Below are positions 16,901 through 24,097 of a stretch of 64,000 bases of DNA, one piece after another. The notes under the pieces were generated by a model. That model worked only from the letters and a program-made list of their open reading frames with translations. It ran no database searches and was not told the DNA's origin. Every line of letters starts with the position of its first letter. Position 1 is the stretch's first letter. Where the stretch lies: the NCBI RefSeq assembly GCF_017744555.1, contig NZ_JAGIBD010000012.1:62001-126000 (forward strand). Reading direction: 5' to 3'. Both the position numbers and the translations under genes were made by a program. Source of the DNA: Cellulomonas sp. (GTDB lineage Bacteria > Actinomycetota > Actinomycetes > Actinomycetales > Cellulomonadaceae).

Positions 16901-17608
16901 TCACCCGGCAGTCGGCAGGGCGATGTCGCTGTCGATGCCCCACGCGGTGCGCAACATGTCGAGACCGGTCGGCGTCACCCGCACGCCCCGGCCTGCCGGT
17001 GCCCGCACGACCCAGCCGGCCCGCAGGAACCGTGCGCCGACCGCTGCCCCGAGCGCCCCGGCCAGATGAGGACGGCGCTCGGTCCAGTCCGTGCACGCCC
17101 GGGTGGTCGCGCGGCGGCCGCCGACAGCCGCGTCGACGTCGACCCCGATCCCGCGCAGCCCGTCGCTCCCCACCGCCGTCAGCGCAAGCGTGTCGCTGTC
17201 GGCCAGCCAGCCGCGCTCGACCCACGCGTCCGTCAGTGCGACGCCGAGCCGTCCGGCGAGGTGGTCGTAGCAGAACCGGGCCCCGGCCAGGCGCTCCGCC
17301 TCCCGGCTTCGCCGCAGGCTCGTCACCGGGGCGTCGCCCGTCAGCCCGCCCAGCGCCTCGAGCGCGGTGGCGACGTCCGGCCCGGCCAGCGCGTAGTACC
17401 GGTGACGGCCGCGCGGCTCGCACCGCACCAGGCCGGCGTCGACCAGGACACCCAGGTGCTCCGACGCGGTCGACGGGCTGACGCCCGCCGCATGGGCGAG
17501 CTCGCCCGCGGGCCGCGTCGTGCCGTCCATCAACAGGTTGACGAACACCGACCGCGCGGGCGCCGCGAGCGCCCGGCCGACCGTCGTGAAGTCCCGGTCC
17601 CGTGCCAT
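16901..17608 (-). CDS. ArsR-type winged-helix regulator (235 aa)
   Basis: An N-terminal winged helix of about 90 residues is evident: LAHAAGVSPSTASEHLGVLVDAGLVRCEPRGRHRYYAL. It is followed by a roughly 130-residue C-terminal region of unknown role (LRRSREAERLAGARFCYDHLAGRLGVALTDAWVERG) found in many actinobacterial ArsR-like regulators. No cysteine metal box is seen, so it probably senses a non-metal signal or acts as a structural repressor. A TAGCGT hexamer at leaderless distance fixes the start. The double GNAT gene lies 52 nt downstream and may be the regulated partner. Confidence 0.85.
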   Translation of the reverse strand: MARDRDFTTVGRALAAPARSVFVNLLMDGTTRPAGELAHAAGVSPSTASEHLGVLVDAGLVRCEPRGRHRYYALAGPDVATALEALGGLTGDAPVTSLRRSREAERLAGARFCYDHLAGRLGVALTDAWVERGWLADSDTLALTAVGSDGLRGIGVDVDAAVGGRRATTRACTDWTERRPHLAGALGAAVGARFLRAGWVVRAPAGRGVRVTPTGLDMLRTAWGIDSDIALPTAG

Positions 17609-17614
17609 GGCGTC

Positions 17615-17620
17615 ACGCTA
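17615..17620 (-). promoter_or_regulatory. -10 element TAGCGT for the 235-aa ArsR-like gene
   Basis: Ends 6 nt before the ATG at 17608. Confidence 0.5.
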
Positions 17621-17660
17621 CGACCAGCACGCTTCGGCGAGCGCCGCAACGTCCCGCCCC

Positions 17661-17666
17661 TACCGT
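17661..17666 (+). promoter_or_regulatory. -10 element TACCGT for the leader peptide/ACT transcript
   Basis: Ends 6 nt before the ATG at 17673. If used, the transcript would begin at or next to the small ORF rather than at the ACT gene. Confidence 0.5.
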
Positions 17667-17672
17667 CGCGTC

Positions 17673-17768
17673 ATGGGCAGCCACACGTACGCCGTCAACC
17701 TGCACTGTGACCACGCGCACCCGCTCGCGCGGGCTGTGGCGATGCCGACCGCGGTCGTGACCGCATGA
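17673..17768 (+). CDS. 31-residue upstream peptide, coupled to the ACT-domain gene
   Basis: A short ORF, MGSHTYAVNLHCDHAHPLA..., preceded by a leaderless-type -10 box. It ends with a TGA that overlaps the ATG of the ACT-domain gene (ATGA). Four of its first 16 residues are histidine, which would fit a translation-sensing leader peptide, although the His codons are not consecutive as in classical his leaders. It could equally be a small protein or chance. It is too short for confident assignment. Confidence 0.45.
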   Translation: MGSHTYAVNLHCDHAHPLARAVAMPTAVVTA

Positions 17769-18217
17769 CGCTGCGCGACCTCGAGGTCCACCTGCCCGAT
17801 CACGTCGGAGCGCTCGCGGACCTCGCGGAGGCCCTCGGTCGCGCCGGCGTGAGCATCGAGGGCGGCGGGGTGTTCATGCACGACGGCGTCGGCGTCGCGC
17901 ACTATCTGGTGGACGAACCGGAGCGCGCCGTGCGAGCGGTCCACGACGCGGGCCTCGGGCCGGCGTCGGTGCGCGAGGTCGTCTTGGCCCGCCTCGACCA
18001 GGGCACCCCCGGCCAGCTCGGTGCGGTGGCGCGCCGTCTCGCGGACGCGGGCGTCCGGGTGCGCGTCCAGTACAGCGACCACGTGGGCCACCTCGTCCTG
18101 GTCTTGCCAGACGAGGAGAGGGCCTCGGGCGTCGCGGTCCTGCGGAACTGGACTGTCGGCGGCCGCATTCCCGACGGCGAGGCGAGCATTCGCGACAATG
18201 CCTTCCGCGGACTTTGA
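17765..18217 (+). CDS. Tandem ACT-domain protein
   Basis: 150 residues built from two ACT-like folds. The first is LRDLEVHLPDHVGALADLAEALGRAGVSIEGGG; the second is TPGQLGAVARRLADAGVRVRVQYSDHVGHLVLVL. ACT domains bind amino acids and regulate enzymes of amino-acid metabolism. This one has no attached catalytic domain, so it probably acts as a free-standing sensor or small regulator. It begins at the ATG overlapping the stop of a 31-codon upstream ORF. About 200 nt without genes separate it from the VWA lipoprotein. Confidence 0.83.
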   Translation: MTLRDLEVHLPDHVGALADLAEALGRAGVSIEGGGVFMHDGVGVAHYLVDEPERAVRAVHDAGLGPASVREVVLARLDQGTPGQLGAVARRLADAGVRVRVQYSDHVGHLVLVLPDEERASGVAVLRNWTVGGRIPDGEASIRDNAFRGL

Positions 18218-18422
18218 TCGATCGCCTGGTTGCTGTTTCCGGTCTCATGCCGTACCCGTGCGAACGCGGGTCTGCGCTGGTCACCGCGGGTGTGGACCTT
18301 CGAAGGTCGAGACCGAAATGCGATCCGCTCGTGACTCGACCGGGACGGACGCGTGACCGTCCCGTGCTGGTCCGGGCGTTCTGTGACCGCGACGCTTCAA
18401 TCCTCAGACAATGGAGGCAAAG

Positions 18423-20051
18423 ATGCGTCGTTCGTCTTGGCAGGGCGTTCTGTTCCCCGTCGTCCGGCGTGGCCGCGCCACGGCACCTACCCGCGCCACA
18501 GCACCCACCCGCGTGACGGCGGCCCTGGCGGCCGTCGGCGTCCTGGGAGCGCTAGGTGCCTGCAGTGCGGGCGCGGACGGCGCGAGCGACGTCGCCCTCG
18601 GGCAGGAGCAGGCCTCCAGCGACTCCTACGCCTCCGAGGGGCGGCGGGACGTCCCGACGAACAGGAACGAGGAGTACGACGACTCACCGGAGCAGCCGTT
18701 CCAGGACGTCGCGACGAGCCCGCTGTCCACGTTCGCGTCGGACGTCGACACCGCGTCCTACAGCAACCTGCGCCGCCAGCTGCGGCAGGGCGTCGCGCCG
18801 GAGGGGGTCCGGATCGAGGAGCTGGTCAACTACTTCGACTACGACTACCCGGCGCCGGAGCCGGGTGCGGAGGACCCGTTCACGGTCACGACGCAGGTCG
18901 CGGACGCGCCGTGGGCGCCGGGCCACCAGCTGGCAATGATCGGTGTGCAGGCCACCGCCGAAAAGCCGGCCAGCCGCGGCAACAACATCGTGTTCCTGCT
19001 CGACGTGTCGGGGTCGATGGGTGAGGAGAACAAGCTGCCGCTGCTCGCCGACTCGTTCGCGCTGCTCGTGGACCGGCTCGACGAGGGCGACACCGTCTCG
19101 ATCGTCACGTACGCCGGCAGCGACCAGGTGCTCGCCGACTCCGTGCCGGGCGACCGGCACCGCGAGCTGGAGCGGCTCCTGCGCGAGCTGCGGGCGGGTG
19201 GGTCGACGGGAGGCGCCGCGGGCCTGCAGACCGCGTACGAGCTGGCGTCGAAGAACTTTGTGGAGGGCGGCAACAACCGCGTGATCCTCGCGACGGACGG
19301 CGACTTCAACGTCGGCCCGTCGACCCCTGAGCAGCTCACCGACCTCATCGAGGACCACGCGCGGTCGGGCGTGTACATCTCGGTGCTCGGCTTCGGGATG
19401 GGCAACCTGAAGGACAGCACGATGGAGGCGATCGCCGACCACGGGAACGGCAACTACGCCTACATCGACACCCTCGACGAGGCGCGCAAGGTCCTGGTGG
19501 ACGAGTTCGACTCGACGATGTTCGTGGTCGCGCAGGACCTCAAGCTCCAGGTCGAGCTGAACCCCGCGACCGTGTCGCGGTACCGGCTGCTGGGCTACGA
19601 CAACCGCCGGCTCGAGGACGAGGAGTTCGACGACGACACGAAGGACGCCGGTGACGTCGGCGCAGGGCACGCCGTGACGGCGTTCTACGAGCTGGTCCCG
19701 GCCGGGGACGGGGCGCGGGACGACGGCCTGGACTACCAGGACGTCGACGCCGGGCACTCCACCGACTTCCTGACGGTGCACGTGCGCTACAAGCGCCCGG
19801 GCGGCGGCACCAGCACCGAGGTCGTCCTCCCCGCCGGGGCCGACACGTACACCACTCACCCGAGCGCCGACTTCAGGTTCGCGTCCGCGGTCGCCGAGTT
19901 CGGCCTGGTGGCGTCCGGCTCGCGGAACGCCGCCGACGCCAGCCCGGCCCGCGCGCGCGAACGTGCCGAGGCCGCCCTCGGTGAGGACCCGTACGGCCTG
20001 CGGTCCGAGTTCGTCAGCCTGGTCGACGCCTACGAGGAGATCGCGGGCTGA
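18423..20051 (+). CDS. VWA-domain lipoprotein, YfbK-like
   Basis: About 542 residues. The signal peptide with an Ala/Thr/Arg-rich n-region ends in the lipobox LGAC (Cys at about 47). It is followed by an Asp/Glu-rich linker, a domain typical of YfbK proteins (STFASDVDTASYSNLRRQL, EELVNYFDYDYP), then a von Willebrand A domain with the MIDAS motif DVSGSMGEE and the later T and D ligands (GGSTGGAAGLQ, LATDGDFN), and a YfbK C-terminal domain. It would be anchored outside the membrane and bind a partner through a metal. The ATG at 18423 is used because GGAGG lies 5 nt upstream; the ATG at 18411 is inside that site. Confidence 0.9.
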   Translation: MRRSSWQGVLFPVVRRGRATAPTRATAPTRVTAALAAVGVLGALGACSAGADGASDVALGQEQASSDSYASEGRRDVPTNRNEEYDDSPEQPFQDVATSPLSTFASDVDTASYSNLRRQLRQGVAPEGVRIEELVNYFDYDYPAPEPGAEDPFTVTTQVADAPWAPGHQLAMIGVQATAEKPASRGNNIVFLLDVSGSMGEENKLPLLADSFALLVDRLDEGDTVSIVTYAGSDQVLADSVPGDRHRELERLLRELRAGGSTGGAAGLQTAYELASKNFVEGGNNRVILATDGDFNVGPSTPEQLTDLIEDHARSGVYISVLGFGMGNLKDSTMEAIADHGNGNYAYIDTLDEARKVLVDEFDSTMFVVAQDLKLQVELNPATVSRYRLLGYDNRRLEDEEFDDDTKDAGDVGAGHAVTAFYELVPAGDGARDDGLDYQDVDAGHSTDFLTVHVRYKRPGGGTSTEVVLPAGADTYTTHPSADFRFASAVAEFGLVASGSRNAADASPARARERAEAALGEDPYGLRSEFVSLVDAYEEIAG

Positions 20052-20058
20052 CCTGACG

Positions 20059-20562
20059 TCACTCGTCGTCGGGCAGGCGCGGCCACGAGTACGGCCCGGG
20101 CGGTGCGGTGCCGTCGAGCCGGGCCGTGAGGTGGGGGACCGCGACCGCGCGGACCAGGTGGAGCACGTCGTCGACGACGAACGGGACGTCGTCCGCCGAC
20201 CTGACGATCCACCAGCGGTCGACGGCGGGGTTCAGCAGCGAGCCGATCCGGGAGTACCACGCCGGACCGCCCTGGGACGTCGCCGTCGGGCGTGCCCCGA
20301 GCCACGGCGAGCGGGCGAAGGCGGCCGCCCACTCGGCGCGACGGGCGACGCACAGGTTCACGGTGAAGCCCGCCACGGACGCGTCGCTGTACCTCCAGCG
20401 CTGGAACGACAGCAGCGCGTAGTCCTTCGCGGAGCTGGGCAGCGACCAGTTCTGGCCCGACCCGCGAAACCCCGAGGCCCGCAGCTCGGGGCCGATCCGC
20501 GATCGGAGCACGTCGGTCACCAGCTCGGTCGCCTTCGCCGGGGGCGCGTCGGTCTCGCTCAC
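20059..20562 (-). CDS. DUF4304-like protein
   Basis: 167 residues. The sequence has the pattern of DUF4304 proteins: LRASGFRGSGQNWSLPS near the N-terminus, then LLSFQRWRYSD and a beta-rich FTVNLCVARRAEW core, ending with WIVRSADDVPFVVDDV. Members are often encoded near toxin or secretion loci, but none is adjacent here. The stop lies 7 nt from the convergent VWA gene. The molecular function is unknown. Confidence 0.75.
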   Translation of the reverse strand: MSETDAPPAKATELVTDVLRSRIGPELRASGFRGSGQNWSLPSSAKDYALLSFQRWRYSDASVAGFTVNLCVARRAEWAAAFARSPWLGARPTATSQGGPAWYSRIGSLLNPAVDRWWIVRSADDVPFVVDDVLHLVRAVAVPHLTARLDGTAPPGPYSWPRLPDDE

Positions 20563-20617
20563 GCGTCCGATGATCCAGGTCCGCGTGGCCGGGGTCGAGC
20601 CCGCGGTGGCGATCGGG

Positions 20618-20848
20618 TCAGACGGGGATGAGGTCGTAGCGCAGGTCGCGCGGGGCCGGGCGTTGGGCGGCGGTGCGCGTGAAGTCGACCGGCAGGGCGG
20701 GCACCTCGCCCGCGGGGCGGTCCTCGTCGTCCAGGGTCGCGTTCACCGTCATGGTCCGCTCCTTCGCGTCCGCGGCGCCGGCGTCGTTGCCGAAGCCCGT
20801 CCGACCGCCGGTGCCCGTGGTCACGGGTCCGACGCTCATCCCTCCCAT
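20618..20848 (-). CDS. Small hypothetical protein (76 aa)
   Basis: A 76-codon ORF, Gly-rich at the start (MGGMSVGPVTTGTGGRTGFGN) and ending DLRYDLIPV. Codon use is GC3-rich and there is no overlapping gene on the other strand, which supports a real gene. There are two possible ATGs (20848 and 20839). Nothing in it identifies a family. Its short length, Gly-rich leader and conserved-looking tail would also suit a peptide precursor, but no modifying enzyme is nearby. Confidence 0.45.
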   Translation of the reverse strand: MGGMSVGPVTTGTGGRTGFGNDAGAADAKERTMTVNATLDDEDRPAGEVPALPVDFTRTAAQRPAPRDLRYDLIPV

Positions 20849-20920
20849 CGGGCGCGCCGTCGTCCTCGGTAGGAGCTGCGGCCGCCTTCATCCCTTGGGC
20901 GACGCGAGCAGGTGCGGGCC

Positions 20921-21592
20921 TCAGGCCAGGACGAGCCTCGGCGCGAGGTCGGTGACGCGGCGGTCGAGCTCGGCGACGGCCCGGTCGAACGCGTCGTCGT
21001 CCGCGACGCGGACGGGGTCGGGGATCGACCAGTGGGCGTCGGCGACGAGGCCGGGCTCCTCGTGCGCGCGGTCGCACACGGTGATCACGAGGTCGTCGGG
21101 CCGCCGCACGGCGTCGACCAGCTGCGGCTGCTGCTCGCGGAGGTCGAGACGGTGCCGACGTGCCGCGGCGACCGCGCCGGGGGCGATCGACGCCGCCGGG
21201 CGGGTCCCGGCCGAGTCCGCGGGGATCGCGCTCGTGCGACGCCAGAGGGCCGCCGCGAGGTGCGAGCGTGCCGAGTTGGCGGTGCACACGAACAGCACCC
21301 GGGGCGGTCGGGGCAGGGCGGGGGCGAGCGGGCCGAGCTCGGTGGGGAGCAGCCGGAGATAGGTGCGGCGGCGGTCGCCCTCGGACCGGGTCCGCTGGAC
21401 GAGGCCGTGCGTCACCAGCACGTTCACGTGGTGCGTCAGCAGGTTGGACGGCATCGACAGTGCGTCGGCGAGCTCGGACGGTGACGCGTCGCCTCGGGAC
21501 AGGAGGTCGACGACCGCGAGGCGTCCGGGGTCGGCGAGCGCGCCGTGCAGCGCGGCGCGACGTGCGACCTCGGCCAGCCACTCAGTGTTCAT
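20921..21592 (-). CDS. ArsR repressor fused to low-molecular-weight phosphatase/arsenate reductase domain
   Basis: About 223 residues. Residues 1-90 are an ArsR winged helix (MNTEWLAEVARRAALHGALADPGRLAVVDLLSRGDASPSELADALS, then LLTHHVNVLVTHGLVQRTRSEGDRR). Residues 95-223 are a low-molecular-weight protein tyrosine phosphatase/ArsC fold with the catalytic loop VCTANSARSHLA (CX5R). The fusion may couple DNA binding to arsenate or redox sensing. It starts at the ATG on 21590-21592 inside a palindrome shared with the divergent arsC gene. The long ORF extension upstream runs antisense through arsC and is rejected. Confidence 0.85.
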   Translation of the reverse strand: MNTEWLAEVARRAALHGALADPGRLAVVDLLSRGDASPSELADALSMPSNLLTHHVNVLVTHGLVQRTRSEGDRRRTYLRLLPTELGPLAPALPRPPRVLFVCTANSARSHLAAALWRRTSAIPADSAGTRPAASIAPGAVAAARRHRLDLREQQPQLVDAVRRPDDLVITVCDRAHEEPGLVADAHWSIPDPVRVADDDAFDRAVAELDRRVTDLAPRLVLA

Positions 21593-21594
21593 TG

Positions 21595-21608
21595 AGTCAA
21601 TCTTGACT
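21595..21608. promoter_or_regulatory. ArsR-type operator AGTCAA-TC-TTGACT between arsR fusion and arsC
   Basis: A perfect 6-bp inverted repeat with a 2-nt centre lies in the 46-nt gap between the divergent genes, immediately next to the fusion gene's start codon. It is well placed to repress both. Confidence 0.6.
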
Positions 21609-21638
21609 GAGTCATCGTCGCGCATCAACCATGGTGCC

Positions 21639-22058
21639 GTGACCACCACGAAGCCCAGCGTCCTGTTCGTCTGCGTCCACAACGCCGGCCGCTCCCAGAT
21701 GGCGGCCGGGTTCCTGTCCGCCCTGTCCGGCGGTGCCGTCGAGGTCCGGTCGGCCGGGTCGATGCCGGCCGACCAGGTCAACCCGGTCGCCGTGCAGGCG
21801 ATGGCCGAGGTCGGCGTCGACATCGCCGCCGAGCAGCCCAAGGTCCTCACCAACGAGGCGGTCCAGGCGTCCGACGTGGTCGTGACGATGGGCTGCGGCG
21901 ACGCCTGCCCGTACTTCCCCGGCACGCGGTACGAGGACTGGGCGCTCGACGACCCCGCCGGGCAGGGGATCGAGGCCGTGCGGCCGATCCGCGACCAGAT
22001 CCGCTTGCGCATCGTCACGCTGCTCGACGAGCTCGGGGTCGCCGTCGTCGGCGCGTGA
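21639..22058 (+). CDS. arsC: Arsenate reductase / arsenate-mycothiol transferase
   Basis: 139 residues from the GTG at 21639. The P-loop VCVHNAGRSQMAAGF carries the nucleophilic Cys and Arg of the LMW-phosphatase-fold arsenate reductases. VVTMGCGDACPYFPGTRYEDW holds the further cysteine pair, and DDPAGQ closes the site. This pattern matches the actinobacterial enzymes that use mycothiol (Corynebacterium ArsC1/2 type), which reduce As(V) to As(III). It is divergent from the ArsR-phosphatase fusion and convergent with the arsM unit, from which it is separated by a hairpin. No arsenite pump gene follows. Confidence 0.9.
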   Translation: MTTTKPSVLFVCVHNAGRSQMAAGFLSALSGGAVEVRSAGSMPADQVNPVAVQAMAEVGVDIAAEQPKVLTNEAVQASDVVVTMGCGDACPYFPGTRYEDWALDDPAGQGIEAVRPIRDQIRLRIVTLLDELGVAVVGA

Positions 22059-22059
22059 C

Positions 22060-22093
22060 GACCGGCCCGCCGCCGAGGCGACGGGCCGGTCGA
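22060..22093. terminator. Bidirectional hairpin terminator between arsC and the arsM unit
   Basis: A perfect 11-bp stem (CGACCGGCCCG with CGGGCCGGTCG) with a 12-nt loop starts 2 nt after the arsC stop and lies 27 nt beyond the stop of the convergent minus-strand gene. Confidence 0.7.
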
Positions 22094-22119
22094 GGGTTCG
22101 GGCAGGACGAGGCCGGCGC

Positions 22120-22356
22120 TCAGGCCGGGCAGCACGCCGGTGCGGCGCCCCACCCGTCGGCCGGGACGAGCCGGGTCCGGGCGCCGCTCAGGAACGCCGC
22201 GGGCGTCGCGGTGGCGCTGCGCCAGGCGTCGCGCAGGCTCGGCCGCGGCGGGGCGACGGGCAGGGCGCGCTCGCGCAGCACGAGGGCGCGGTCGAGTCGC
22301 CGCTCCAGCTCGCGTTCCTGCTGCCGGTGGATGACGAGGTACATCTCGGGGTGCAT
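22120..22356 (-). CDS. Small protein downstream of arsM with C-terminal CC pair
   Basis: 78 residues, absent as a separate entry in the ORF track. It starts at the ATG on 22354-22356, five bases after the arsM stop and behind AGGAGGT. The N-terminal half is a charged helix (IHRQQERELERRLDRALVLRERAL); the C-terminus is GWGAAPACCPA, a vicinal cysteine pair like those that bind As(III). Position and cysteines suggest an arsenic-related accessory role, such as an arsenite carrier or a modulator of ArsM. I do not recognise the family. Confidence 0.65.
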   Translation of the reverse strand: MHPEMYLVIHRQQERELERRLDRALVLRERALPVAPPRPSLRDAWRSATATPAAFLSGARTRLVPADGWGAAPACCPA

Positions 22357-22361
22357 GGTGC

Positions 22362-23108
22362 TCAGACCTCCTGCGGCTTGCGGGCCCGCACGACGGCGCT
22401 GTGCATGCCGTCGGCGACCTGGTGGGTGAACGTGACGTCGGCGTCGACGAACCCGGCTTCCGCGAGCCCGTCGAGGTACTCCTGCCGTGACAGGGCGCCG
22501 GCGATGCAGCCGACGTAGGAGCCGCGCTCGGCCCGCTGGTCCGGCGTCAGGTGGTCCTCGGCGACGACGTCGGAGATGCCGACGCGGCCGCCGGGCACGA
22601 GAACCCGGAACGCCTCGGACAGCACGGCCGGCTTGTCGGTGGACAGGTTGACGACGCAGTTGGAGATGACGACGTCGACGGACGCGTCGTCGAGCGGCAG
22701 GTCCTCGATGGTGCCGCGGTGGAACGCCACGTTGGTCGCCCCGGCCTTCTCCGCGTTGGCGCGGGCGAGGGCTAGCATCTCGTCGGTCATGTCGACGCCG
22801 TGTGCGAACCCGGTGGGCCCGACCCGCTTCGCCGACAGGAGGACGTCGATCCCGCCGCCCGACCCGAGGTCGAGCACACGCTCGCCCTCGCGCAGCTCCG
22901 CGACGGCGAGCGGGTTGCCGCAGCCGAGGGAGACGAGCTGCGCCTCCAGCGGCACGTCGGCGAGGTCGCTCGCGTCGTACAGCGCGGCGCCGAACTTCTC
23001 TGCCGTGCTGGTCGGCTCGCAGCCGCCGCCGCAACAGCCGGCGTCGCCGCCGACCTGGATCGCTGCCAGCGCGTAGCGCTCGCGCACCTGATCCCGGATG
23101 TCCGTCAT
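22362..23108 (-). CDS. arsM: Arsenite S-adenosylmethionine methyltransferase
   Basis: About 248 residues. Methylates trivalent arsenic to volatile or extruded methylarsenicals. The SAM motif is VLDLGSGGGIDVLLSAKRVG. The three cysteines that bind As(III) in ArsM enzymes are all present: SLGCGNP (about 63), ISNCVVNLS (about 151) and YVGCIAGAL (about 201). The N-terminus carries an extra Cys cluster, GDAGCCGGGCEP. The ATG at 23108 has GAGGAG at 6 nt, so the longer track ORF (from 23183) is not used. It forms a two-gene unit with the small CC-tail protein and is divergent from arsR. Confidence 0.93.
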   Translation of the reverse strand: MTDIRDQVRERYALAAIQVGGDAGCCGGGCEPTSTAEKFGAALYDASDLADVPLEAQLVSLGCGNPLAVAELREGERVLDLGSGGGIDVLLSAKRVGPTGFAHGVDMTDEMLALARANAEKAGATNVAFHRGTIEDLPLDDASVDVVISNCVVNLSTDKPAVLSEAFRVLVPGGRVGISDVVAEDHLTPDQRAERGSYVGCIAGALSRQEYLDGLAEAGFVDADVTFTHQVADGMHSAVVRARKPQEV

Positions 23109-23120
23109 GACCGCTCCTCG

Positions 23121-23178
23121 TATCGAAGGTTGTCGATGTCCGGCATCATGGACCCGTATATCGAAGTCTGTCAATATC
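23121..23178. promoter_or_regulatory. Paired 20-bp direct repeats, probable ArsR operators
   Basis: TATCGAAGGTTGTCGATGTC at 23121 and TATCGAAGTCTGTCAATATC at 23159 match at 16 of 20 positions and are spaced 38 bp start to start, in the arsM-arsR divergent region. Two helical-phase-like copies suggest two repressor dimers. Confidence 0.6.
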
Positions 23179-23200
23179 GACATCGGTCAATCTCCGCACG

Positions 23201-23206
23201 TACACT
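23201..23206 (+). promoter_or_regulatory. -10 element TACACT for arsR
   Basis: Ends 7 nt before the ATG at 23214. Confidence 0.55.
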
Positions 23207-23213
23207 GCCAGGC

Positions 23214-23585
23214 ATGGCACTCGACCTGCTCCCCGTGGTGAGCTCGCCCGCCGCCTGCTGCACGCCGGTGACGGCGCCGACGATCAGCGAGGACGACGCC
23301 CAGCAGCTCGCTCGCACGCTCAAGGCGCTCGCCGACCCCACGCGCCTGCGGCTGCTGTCGCTCATCGCCGCGCACGAGGGCGGCGAGGCGTGCGTCTGCG
23401 ACCTCATCGAGCCCGTCGGGCTGAGCCAGCCGACCGTGTCCCACCACCTCAAGCAGCTCACCGAGGCCGGCCTGGTCACGCGCGAGAAGCGCGGCGTCTG
23501 GGCGTACTTCACGATCGTGCCGGGAGCGGTCGACGCCGTGGCCGCGCACCTCGGCACGCACCTGCGCGTCGGCGGTGCCGTGTGA
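23214..23585 (+). CDS. arsR: Arsenic-responsive ArsR repressor
   Basis: 123 residues. The winged helix has LKALADPTRLRLLSLIA and the recognition segment PVGLSQPTVSHHLKQLTEAGLV. Candidate As(III) thiols are the N-terminal pair C15-C16 (SPAACCTP) and the helix-3 cysteines C60 and C62 (EACVCDL). The N-terminal CC pair plus a helix-3 Cys is the arrangement described for Corynebacterium glutamicum ArsR. It is translationally coupled (GTGA) to the acetyltransferase gene, and controls arsM from the divergent region by inference. Confidence 0.92.
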   Translation: MALDLLPVVSSPAACCTPVTAPTISEDDAQQLARTLKALADPTRLRLLSLIAAHEGGEACVCDLIEPVGLSQPTVSHHLKQLTEAGLVTREKRGVWAYFTIVPGAVDAVAAHLGTHLRVGGAV

Positions 23586-24094
23586 GCGGGACGATCACCG
23601 TCGTCCCCCTGACCGCCGCGCACTGGCCCGACGTCGAGCGCATCTACGCGGCGGGCATCGCGACCGGTCACGCGACGTTCGCCGAGGACGTCCCCACGTG
23701 GGAGGCGTTCGACGCGGGCAAGCTCGCCGAGCACCGGTTCGTCGCGGTCGACGAGACCGGGGCGGTCGTCGGGTGGGTCGCGGTGTCGCCCGTCTCGGAG
23801 CGGTGCGTGTACGCGGGGGTCGTCGAGCACTCGGTGTACGTCGACGAGGCCGTCCGAGGCCGCGGCGTCGGACGGCTGCTGCTCGAGGCGCTGCTCGCGA
23901 GCACGGACGCGGGCGGCGTGTGGACCGTGCAGTCGGGCGTCTTCCCCGAGAACACGGCGAGCCTCGCGCTGCACGCGGCCGCCGGCTTCCGCGTCGTCGG
24001 CACTCGCGAGCGGCTCGGCCGCATGACGCACGGGCCGCGGTCGGGCGAGTGGCGCGACGTCGTCCTGCTCGAGCGGCGCTCGCCGGCCCTCTGA
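23582..24094 (+). CDS. ArsN1/phosphinothricin-type N-acetyltransferase
   Basis: 170 residues from the GTG overlapping the arsR stop. GNAT enzyme of the Pat/Bar/ArsN1 group: VERIYAAGIATGHATFAEDVPTWEAF at the N-terminus, the acetyl-CoA loop VRGRGVGRLLLEALL, and GVFPENTASLALHAAAGFRVVG in the C-terminal half. ArsN1 enzymes encoded in ars operons acetylate the arsenical antibiotic arsinothricin. Co-translation with arsR makes that role more likely than phosphinothricin detoxification, but the two are hard to separate by sequence alone. Confidence 0.85.
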   Translation: MSGTITVVPLTAAHWPDVERIYAAGIATGHATFAEDVPTWEAFDAGKLAEHRFVAVDETGAVVGWVAVSPVSERCVYAGVVEHSVYVDEAVRGRGVGRLLLEALLASTDAGGVWTVQSGVFPENTASLALHAAAGFRVVGTRERLGRMTHGPRSGEWRDVVLLERRSPAL

Positions 24095-24097
24095 CGC

